A program made the translations under genes and the position numbers. The notes under the pieces were generated by a model, which saw only the letters and a list, made by a program, of their open reading frames with translations, was not told the origin of the DNA and searched no databases. Below are positions 56,601 to 64,000 of a stretch of DNA of 64,000 nt, one piece after another. How positions within the stretch are numbered: the first letter of the stretch is position 1; every line of letters begins with the position of its first letter. This stretch comes from Galaxea fascicularis (Eukaryota; Cnidaria; Anthozoa; Scleractinia; Euphylliidae): contig OX419346.1 in NCBI GenBank assembly GCA_948470475.1, forward strand, positions 1,743,651 to 1,807,650. Direction: 5' to 3'.

Positions 56601-57693
56601 GTGTTTGATAATAGGATTTCCTCTTAACACTCAAACATCTAAATAGCTTTCATGCTTTTACTGGTTGCTTTTTGTGAGCACATTAATTTCCTCTTCACGC
56701 TAGCTGGTCAGGGGGAATTAAAGGTGCTAGGTGCTAGGTGCTACATGACTTTCACTCTTGAAAAATACCTCAGATTAGCTCTCTGTTCATGAGTGTATAC
56801 ACCTCCGCTGTTAGCTGCATGTGCATGAATGGCTTCAATGGCTCTGTCTATCGACTCAAGAACTGTCTTTGTTTCATTTGGATCAGCCTGAAAGTAACAA
56901 TATATCATTTCTCATTAGGTGCATTGTGTTGATTAATGATTGATGTATCGTTTTTCCATTTACTTTTCATACCCACCTATTTATTTCCTTCTTTTCTTTA
57001 ATGATCAATTTAGTAATAGTACTTCTCTGTACCCTGACCTCTGTCATATAAGCCCCTGGCTTTAGCCTCTCATCAAAATTCTGCATTAGTTAGTGTGTTG
57101 CCACCCTTACCCTGTTGTCATTATTGTTGAGTGTGTCACTGCCAGGCTCACCATTGCATTGCCAGGTGTGTTGCTCCCACCCTTGGTTGTGCTAGGTTGC
57201 ACCCAGTAATTGTAGCCTTCTTTACTGCCAAAGGCTGTGTATTTGTGTTGTCTCACCTATTTATTTGTCAAGCGATTAAGTTGTTGACTCTAAATAAAAA
57301 GTGATTCCCCAAAAAATTGACAGTCTGATTTATTGATTGATGGATTGATTGATTGACTGACTGACTGACTGACTGACTGACTGATTGATTGATTGATTGA
57401 TTAAAAACAATTTAAGCTTAAGCTTAAGTGGGGATCTTCATTAGTCTAACTGACCACATACTAACAGCATCCTCAAAATTGTTAGAAAAAGGAACTCACT
57501 GCAATGTCTGCTTTACCGTTTCTTTGTCGACAGCCTCCATATAACATGCAGGAACAAGACCGACTGAACCGTTTTGAGATCGCATTTCCCACCAGTTTTC
57601 GTCATAGCGTTTAATTAAATAAAACTGCTCTCCGGCACGCACAGGTAAAGCTCCTTTATCTCTTCCAACGTAATCGTATAATGACCTGTACAT
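50663..57693 (-). CDS. NCKIPSD: NCK-interacting protein with SH3 domain (SPIN90)
   Basis: Actin regulator that binds NCK and the Arp2/3 complex. Thirteen exons (complement): 57517-57693, 56769-56887, 56259-56545, 55676-55802, 55175-55298, 54456-54629, 54084-54170, 53330-53468, 52447-52527, 52006-52140, 51772-51864, 51517-51689, 50663-50848; phases close to 633 residues (human 722). N-terminal SH3 (about 1-57: MYRSLYDYVG, ENWWEMR, VPACYME), then SIDRAIEAIHAHAANSGG, a Pro/Lys-rich segment with QPRRPAPALPPQ and an Ala run, and the conserved C-terminal helical SPIN90 region from TGLSYDKSY through QQRSWAVHEDKG, VLPKELAIDIM, PDSVLKFLTDIFSSP and MRTEYISLLHQIV. The proline-rich part is shorter than in vertebrates, explaining the length. 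An acceptor-like TTTTTTAG just before the ATG suggests a 5'-UTR intron. Introns are full of MITE-like repeats. Confidence 0.96.
52659..52888. repeat. Tandem pair of short TIR elements
   Basis: Two units (about 52659-52768 and 52789-52888). Each opens with CCTTTCC(C)TCC(C)TAAGAGTG, continues ATAGATTTTACTCTGGC and ends AAAGGGAGAC(C/T)CCTTA(A/G)GGG TTAAAGG. The two ends of each unit are complementary (AACCCTTTC / TTAAAGG). Within one NCKIPSD intron. Confidence 0.75.
52899..53246. repeat. TIR element in NCKIPSD intron
   Basis: ATGCCAGGAACCCATCACTA + GGAGCGTACAACT at the left and AGTTGTATGCTCCTAGTGAT + GGGCTCCTGCCAT at the right: inverted termini of about 33 bp, total about 348 bp. No coding content. 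Directly follows the tandem pair. Confidence 0.8.
53880..54045. repeat. Inverted repeat with CACACTAGCC ends
   Basis: CCTCACACTAGCCGACAAG at the left and ATCAGCTAGTGTGCAGCAGC at the right are complementary over about 13 bases; GCACACTAGCCAACAAGTG also repeats inside. Short non-coding element. Confidence 0.5.
54247..54381. repeat. Foldback family 1, copy b
   Basis: GGCCCAGGTTGTTCAAAGAG then TGGATAGC at the left; GGATGAAGTTATCC and AACAATTGGGTCC at the right. A diverged relative of 3749-3895. Confidence 0.6.
57330..57405. repeat. (TTGA)n / (CTGA)n microsatellite
   Basis: GATTGATTGATT units flanking a run of GACTGACTGACT units. Lies in NCKIPSD intron 1. Confidence 0.9.
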
Positions 57694-58100
57694 GTCACAT
57701 TCTGAACTAAAAAAGCACAAAATTAAAATAAAATTTTAATCACGCAGCCCAGAAAGCTAGTCGCCATTTTGGAAAGTGGTACCCATAAGGCAAAGCGTGA
57801 CGGACACGTGTGGCAGGCGCACATAGTGGATCCTTGCTATTCCAAATCAGTCACTCAATTTTACTCACTTTGAAGTGAGCCCTCTCGATGAGTGTTGTTA
57901 CTTGTGGGTAAACTTCGCCAATAAACATGTTGAAAACAATCGTACTCCGGTGCCAGGTGGGTGCCTGAAAAACAGCAACAATGTAGTTGCAAATCTGTCA
58001 TAATTTCGACATCGCACCGTAATAATATCCGGAAGGAAAATGCGCCAAAACCATGTTTTACGTCGTATGACCCCAGTGAACATGTACGACGGCAAATGAT

Positions 58101-58318
58101 TCAGGTCGTTCAAAAGCCGATTAACTTAACCCAGGATTACCGTGAACTTTGGTTCTTAACTTGAATCAGTCTTTTTGCTGCCTTTTGTTTTTAGGATCGA
58201 CTTCCTCTAATCTAGAACATTGCTGAATATCAGCGTTTAACAACATTCGGGTATAGAGAAATAAACTAAGTGGTAAATGTTTAATCTTGGATTAAAGCTA
58301 ATCGGCTTTCGAACCAGG
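58101..58318. repeat. Foldback family 5, copy b
   Basis: TCAGGTCGTTCAAAAGCCGA + TTAACTTAACCC at the left; TTAAAGCTAATCGGCTTTCG + AACCAGGCT at the right. The inside (CTTCCTCTAATCTAGAA, AATATCAGCGTTTAACAAC) matches 36094-36332 in order and orientation. Confidence 0.75.
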
Positions 58319-58639
58319 CTCCCTCGTAGTCGTGTTTAAGAGAGTTGCATTTCTCCTCCTTACAGCTTTTCACAGAAAGATTTCTGTGAGCAGCGCGGCC
58401 AGGACCATGCCCGTCATGACACGAGGGCGCCTACCTACAGCGAGGAAAGGCAAAATCTTGGTATTTTGCAAATAGCTGGAAAATGTTGGCGACTTTCGGA
58501 TACCTTCTCAGGTTCATTTCATTTCTCATTTCCACTTACTGCTGCTAAATTCTGACTTTCCTCGCCCTGAGATCTGCCCGACTCTCGCACAATATTTTTA
58601 TATACACCACGACTCAGGGAAGTTATCGGTAAAGAGTCG

Positions 58640-58645
58640 TTTATT
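58640..58645 (-). terminator. Polyadenylation signal, ATP5F1C
   Basis: AATAAA on the minus strand, 61 bases beyond the stop. Confidence 0.65.
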
Positions 58646-58705
58646 AAACCATCACAAACACCAAACGAGTACAGTTAGTTTCACTCAATAAAAAGTTCAA
58701 AATGT

Positions 58706-61700
58706 CTAATCCAGAGCGGCAGCTCCCGATATAATCTCAATCAACTCCTTTGTGATGACAGCTTGACGGGTTCGGTTGTACGTGAGTGTCAACTTGTCAA
58801 TCATTTCACCTGTGGAAACATTTTACAGTGGTTAAAACAGCTCAAAACAAATAACAAATAACATATATATTGCGCAGAAAGTTATTAATTCGATCTTGAG
58901 ATGTCTCTTTTTTGCAAGGTGAACCTCTTTCGTGCAGTGTCCCTAGATGAAACAAAACTAGGTAAGTCAAAGGCGTTTCGTTGCTCTCGATTGAAGAAGC
59001 TTCAATTAAGGCAGAAAGAACAAAGGGCGTAAAGGAGCATGCGTACTGTAGGCATCCAGGGGGATATTTTACTTTGCCTGGTCTCCGGGGTGTACCAGTA
59101 CCAGGGGTTTCGTTTGAGGCCGGACGTAACGTCCGGTAGCTCACGCAAAATAATTATTTTAAGTCTGGTATCCACTTGTTTCACCTATGAATCCGGTACT
59201 TTAAAATGTTACCGAAAACCCTGGAGTATTGGATGGAATATTTCAACTGCAAGCAATTTACTGTGTCGGGCTTCATGTTTGTTGTTGGCTTCACCCCCGA
59301 GCCCGTAAATAATCACACAGAGCAAAACTGTCTTGTTTAACATACCAGCATTTTTGCTGGCACTGTCCATGGCTGTCATTCGTGAACTCTGTTCACTGCA
59401 GGCTCCTTCTTTCATGCCGTAAAAGAGAAGACTAGCCAGTGAAAACTCCGAATAGTTCTTTACTACATCTGAATCAAGATCATCATATGTGCTAAGAACC
59501 TCTGAAAAATTAAAGTGAATGAGACATTTGACTTCAATACAAGTCACACTAAATCTTCAGAAGAATCAAGGAGTTATTTGCTAAATAAGCTGGTGCTGAA
59601 TCAGTTGGGGAGTGGTACACAAAAGTTTGGTTTTATCAGCAGAGCAGATGATGTAAATTGGCCACCGTACAGGGATTGTAAAAGCTGACGTTTCGAGTGT
59701 TAATCCTTTGTCAGATTCACCCTGACGAAGAGCTAACACTCGAACCGTCAGCTTTTAAAATCCCTGTACGGTGGCTAATTTTCGCTCGGGCTATGCCCTT
59801 GGGCAGAACCAGAGTTGAATAAATCTGATATCCCCTTGTTTCGGGCCAATAACCTATACTTATTTTAAGGGAACCCACCGAGTGGCTGTGTTAATTCCAG
59901 GGCAGGTGAATACTACTATACACAACCAACCTCCTGAAGCAGCATTGAGGGTATCAAATGAGTGAAGAGGCTTTGTCAGCGTCCTGTATGAAACCACTGA
60001 CCTATAAGAAACAATGGACACTATTTGTTGCATTCTGCTTGTGCTTACAGTAGTTTCTAGATAAAATTGTGCTAGCCTTGTATAATCACCAAGGCAAAAC
60101 AACTTATTTTTAAGTAATATATCAAACACGAGAGACAGTGTTTCATCGGGATATCCAAACGCCGAGAAGAGAGTTGAAAATACAACGTGCAGCGGAGTAT
60201 TTTTGACAGAATTCGAGGTGTTTGGATGGCCGATGAAACACTGTCTCGAGTGTGTGATATATCTTCTCAATTGAAACAAAAACTACGGAATTAACAGAGA
60301 GGTAAAATTGTCAAAATCTATGCTAATTAAGACCGGGTATCCAAACACCCTTCACGGTTGTGATTTTTTTTAAACTTGATGAATTATTAATGAGTTTGAG
60401 AATAAAACACCAATACTCTCACCTGTGCTGAAATGTCTTTTTGTCACAGCCATTATCAAAACTTATAATTCACAGAAGTTTTTATTACAAAATGCTGCAT
60501 GTGAAAAGGTTGTAAAGCACATATGACTCCACAACTCTTTTTGAGTTGACATTATGGTTAAAACATCAGAACACTTACTTAAACCAGTTATAGTACATCT
60601 CCCCCATATCAAACTGAAATCCACTGTCTAAGATCTCTTGTGCTATAAAAGTAGCTTCACAAAATTGAGGTGGCTTTTTGCCTATCTCCGAAAAACTCAT
60701 CATCAAGTTGTCAGCTGTGAAAAGCAATCATAAATGAGAGTTTAGTCTAACTGATCACTCAGAAACAACTGGGTTGCATCTTAAACTATCCTAGCTTTAT
60801 GCATCTTGAACTACCCTAACTTACATGTATTTGCATTATTCTTTACCGTAGAGTCATCATAGTTATTTAAACTACTTTTGAGGAAACCAAAACTTAATCT
60901 GCAAACAAAAATCAATGGTGAAGGATCTAGTACTCCAACAAAAAAATTAAAGCCTAAGTAACAAGGTAATTTGGTGGACAAAACTCTTTTAAATTTTTGT
61001 CAAATGCTTACCATGTGTCCTTTGGAACAGTTGCCTGGATTTTTCTCCACATGCAACAATTTTTGTGTTGTCTCCTTCTTTCTCTTCAAATGCAGCTTTC
61101 ACAGCTTTGACCAAGTTAGAGTGGATTCCGCCACACAATCCTCGATCAGAGGACATCACTACTACCAATTTGTTTGGCTGTGTTTTCTCTGCTTGACTTC
61201 CAGGTGGAATTTCTACTTTCTCATACAAAGCTACAGAAAACATAAAAGAGTTTTCAAGATCAATCTGACAATGCAAGTTATCCTTGTCAGGTTTTTATGT
61301 AAGAATGGCGAAATTAAACAAAACAAACAAAACACAGCAACTGAAGGAGTGTAAGTTTTTTTCCACCTTTCTATCCTTATACTTGGATAGTACAAAGTCA
61401 ACAAATGTTAGGTGGTATGCAGTACAATGTATGTTGTATATTGATGATAGTACATACCTATCAGTGCTTGAGCTTAACTTTTCAACAAGCTAGTCCACGG
61501 GAGTCCAAAATATGCTGGCCAAATGGTGTCATTTGGTAGCCAAACATTGGTCACCTCTTAAGACCAATATTGTGATTACTGATCTTGATTTCTCTTCATC
61601 AATACTATCTCCAAAACCCCTTCTACTACAAGTAGGCCAGTGACTAGTGGTTCTCCAATTTTACTCACCCAAACCAAATTTCTACTAGTCCTGGGCTAGA

Positions 61701-62752
61701 GGACTACCGCTAAGGTCAAGCACTGCCTATAGCCAATTCTCACTAAGCTTGACACCTGCTTCAACCTACTTGTAATCTTAACAGGGAATGTGTTTACTTT
61801 GGATGGTATTAACACCTATATTAAGTTACTAGCAACCATACTAACATAAAACAATAAGAGGCTGCTTTTAATATTCACCACACCTGATGCCCCAGCTCCG
61901 TAGACTCTTGCAGGTCGCAGTTCTCTCTCTGCTCTTCCAAACTTGGCAGCTGACACCATCTTCATAGATTTTGTGATCTTCTGGATATTCTTCACACTCC
62001 TTAATCGCAATGAAACTAGAAAAAATGCCATATTACAACACTTTGTAAATAGGCCTCGATTTCTATTCATATGAGCTGTTTGTTTGTGAAGTGTGAGTAT
62101 TAAGTGTAACAGGTATATATTGGAAAGATTTTCCCATAGTTCCCTATATTAAGTATATATGCATCACTTTCATACTAACCCCATTCCAAAACGAATAGAG
62201 TTTGGGTCACAAAATAAATGTATAATTAATGTAAGGAACTGTGCGGAAATCTTGCCGAAACAACCAAAAGAGTGTACTGTTTGTATATGGGTAGAGTAAT
62301 TTGTATTTGTTTAGAACACATGAATACCGTAACACTGTTAACTTTATAACAGCTTTGTTAGGGGTGTTACATACCCTTACACAAATTGTCAATAAGGGTT
62401 TATTGACTTTTTTTTGCAATTCACTCATGAGCCATCACTTTTGCAATTAAACCTGCAAGAACTGTAAGGCTCTGGAACTAATACTGGTCACAGATAAATA
62501 CAACAAAATGACACAGATTTTTAGTAGACTTGCTACGAAAACTTAAGCTTAATATCGGGGAACAAGCTTCAAAACTTACTATCTTTCAACGTTGCCATGT
62601 TCCTTACCGCCGGGCTATAAAAAAGACATTCAATGTATATACGTTACTGCTCAAACTTTCTTTGAGACTTGCAATGAAACAGAAAAGACATTTCTTTACC
62701 ATGACGTTGGCCGAAAAACAGCCCCTCGAAGGAAAACCCCGTTCGCCGCCAT
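58706..62752 (-). CDS. ATP5F1C: ATP synthase F1 subunit gamma, mitochondrial
   Basis: Central rotor shaft of the mitochondrial F1 ATP synthase. Eight exons (complement): 62700-62752, 62580-62614, 61884-62015, 61012-61230, 60579-60714, 59931-60001, 59346-59501, 58706-58809; phases close to 301 residues (human 298). The N-terminus, about 23 residues, is Arg-containing and lacks acidic residues ([18 protein letters not shown]), a typical mitochondrial presequence leading to NMATLKD. Then [63 protein letters not shown] and the C-terminal rotor helix [20 protein letters not shown]. Shares a 243-bp spacer with TMA7. The intron between exons 6 and 7 holds a Penelope-like palindrome and that between 5 and 6 a long foldback. 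Confidence 0.97.
59605..59783. repeat. Penelope-like palindrome, copy b
   Basis: Left: AGTTTGGTTTTATCAGCAGA, TAAATTGGCCACCGTACAGG, AAAAGCTGACGTTTCGAGTG. Right: complementary CACTCGAACCGTCAGCTTTT, TCCCTGTACGGTGGCTAATT. The plus strand carries CTGACGA (59722-59728), a short stem-loop AGAGCTAACACTC and CGAA (59741-59744), the order of a minimal hammerhead core (CUGANGA ... GAAA), with the last A changed to C. Same family as 24248-24394. Confidence 0.65.
60116..60263. repeat. Foldback in ATP5F1C intron
   Basis: AATATATCAAACACGAGAGA + CAGTGTTTCATCGGG pairs with CCGATGAAACACTGTCTCGA + GTGTGTGATATAT. Arms about 45-50 bp, loop about 50 bp. Confidence 0.75.
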
Positions 62753-62995
62753 CTTGAATGCCTCGCAGCCGGGTCACGTGGGTATTCATAGCCGCTGACC
62801 ATTTAATACCTTTTGTTACACGACTTCTGATTGATCAGGAAAGCCTTCAACCAATCAAAAATGCTTTAAGAAAAGCTAAATCTGCTAATGCAGGCTCAAA
62901 CTAATAACGTGCTTTCGAGGAGACGAAGAATCAAAGAGATTTCAGTGAACAAGTAAAAGGAAAATTGGCGATCGATTTCCTGTGTTCGTAAGATA
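62753..62995. promoter_or_regulatory. Bidirectional promoter ATP5F1C / TMA7
   Basis: 243 bp between divergent ATGs. It contains a palindromic E-box CACGTG at 62775-62780 and CCAATCA at 62850-62856; there is no TATA box. Typical of paired housekeeping genes. The ATP5F1C start is embedded in CAAGATGGCGGCG. Confidence 0.65.
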
Positions 62996-63947
62996 ATGTC
63001 TGGACGAGAAGGTATAGTACTGACAATGAGCTCTAATTTAAAACTACTTGTCCTATTTATTCCCCTATATTATTTTTTAGGCGGCAAAAAGAAGCCACTG
63101 AAACAACCCAAGAAGGAAAAGAAAGAGATGGACGAGGTAAGGCAACCTGGCATCTATCTGACCATGTCAACATGAGCATGTGATCATTTCTTGAGCCAGT
63201 CTAGTAAGCTTTCAAAAGACATGCTCATATGTGGCCGGGTGTTGAAAGGTGTCGCTGCATCTTTATTTCTTTTTCTTGGCTTTGACGTGTCCATCATCCA
63301 CTATAATCCATCAACTATTTTCGTTCGCGTGCGATTGGGCTAACTGCATCGCGTGACTGAACATGCCCCAGCCAAAATCCCAGATGCGTCTTGCAAAAAA
63401 TATTTGAAGGATAATAAAGACAATAGCCTTGATTTGGCTTTAAAATATGGTCGGGTATTTTTCCTTGGACATTATCAGTTCACAGAATGGGTTTTTGCTT
63501 CTCTGCAGCAATCCAACCACAGTTAAACATCCCACAAGCAGACACCCATGAGACATCCATGGGTGTCTGCTTACAGGATATTTTCAGGTATAAGGAGGTT
63601 ATAATAAAATTGTAGAGTATCACTGGAGAAATCCCTGGGACTGTGGTTTGTTGCTGTCCACTTATGAGAGCTGTCTGCTTACTGGAGGTGTGTGCAAGTG
63701 GAGCTTGAACTATACTCTCTGATACCCTTGATCTAGATAAGAACTCGGGGCATGTGCCTGCCATTTCTTTTCATTTTTTTTTTCAAGGAGATCTTGGTTG
63801 TTTTCAGAGTTAACCAAACACGAATAAGTTATTGTCAACCTGTCCTGTCTTTTCATTAGGATGAAATTGCACATAAACAAAAGTTGAAGGATGAGAAAAA
63901 AGCCCTTGACCAAGCAAAGGCAAAAGCTACACAGAAAGGACCCATGG
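62996..63947 (+). CDS. TMA7: Translation machinery-associated protein 7, 5' part
   Basis: Tiny, very basic ribosome-associated protein (human 64 residues). Three exons in view: 62996-63011, 63081-63136, 63860-63947. The first two join to MSGREGGKKKPLKQPKK, identical over that stretch to the human N-terminus as I remember it. The third adds DEIAHKQKLKDEKKAL...AKAKATQKGPMG, ending on a GGTAGGT-type donor. The remaining 10 or so residues (GGIKKSGKK-like) must be in a further exon to the right of the window. Confidence 0.95.
63536..63572. repeat. Perfect hairpin in TMA7 intron 2
   Basis: AAGCAGACACCCATG, a 7-base loop AGACATC, then the exact complement CATGGGTGTCTGCTT: 15-bp perfect arms. Confidence 0.75.
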
Positions 63948-64000
63948 GTAGGTGAACAACCTGTTTTACCAGCATAAGACATAAGAAACATGATCCCAGT

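Larger units (their letters stand above)
57694..58705. other. NCKIPSD promoter to ATP5F1C 3' end
   Basis: Contains the 5' flank of NCKIPSD, a foldback of family 5 (58101-58318) and the ATP5F1C polyadenylation signal (58640-58645). No coding exon recognised. Confidence 0.55.

Noticed and set aside
59860..60279. 139-codon minus-strand frame containing an ATP5F1C exon
   Set aside because: Only 59931-60001 is coding, as shown by phase and conservation; the rest runs through an intronic foldback.

Overview
The window is ordinary animal chromosomal DNA from an AT-rich, intron-dense genome. Most genes are split into many short exons with GT/AG junctions and conserved phases. The repeats are short foldback (MITE-like) elements, tRNA-derived SINEs, Penelope-like palindromes and one truncated LINE. 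Several repeats look like families I associate with anthozoan cnidarians, so a stony coral or close relative is the best guess; this is inference, not proof. I reconstructed 12 protein genes by joining exons by eye and checking that every codon phase closes.

Layout, left to right: POGLUT1 (+, 3' part only) converges on an SRPK kinase gene (-, 17 coding exons, 6188-15396). About 7.6 kb of repeat-rich intergenic DNA follows, holding a cluster of GACGACG-type terminal-inverted-repeat elements and SINEs. Next come a lone histone H4 gene (-, 23015-23326), a single-exon C/EBP-gamma-like bZIP gene (+, 27647-28090), FAM72 (-, 30884-32252) and, divergent from it, a 12-exon SLC37/OPA-type sugar-phosphate or glycerol-3-phosphate transporter (+, 33262-40625). 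SLC35C1, the Golgi GDP-fucose transporter (-, 42514-46666), carries a truncated LINE in an intron. CTU2 (+, intronless) shares a 204-bp spacer with it. DPM3 (+) follows and converges on NCKIPSD (-, 13 exons). ATP5F1C, the mitochondrial ATP synthase gamma subunit (-, 8 exons), shares a 243-bp spacer with TMA7 (+, runs off the right edge).

The genes do not form an operon or a dedicated pathway. Three of them (POGLUT1, SLC35C1, DPM3) act in glycosylation (Notch EGF O-glucosylation, GDP-fucose supply, dolichol-phosphate-mannose synthesis), but they are spread out and mixed with unrelated housekeeping genes, so I read this as coincidence. I found no convincing undescribed system. The most worthwhile leads are the nested and clustered foldback elements, a Penelope-like palindrome with a degenerate hammerhead-like core, an H4 gene without a recognisable stem-loop, and a POGLUT1 C-terminus that lacks the expected ER-retrieval signal.
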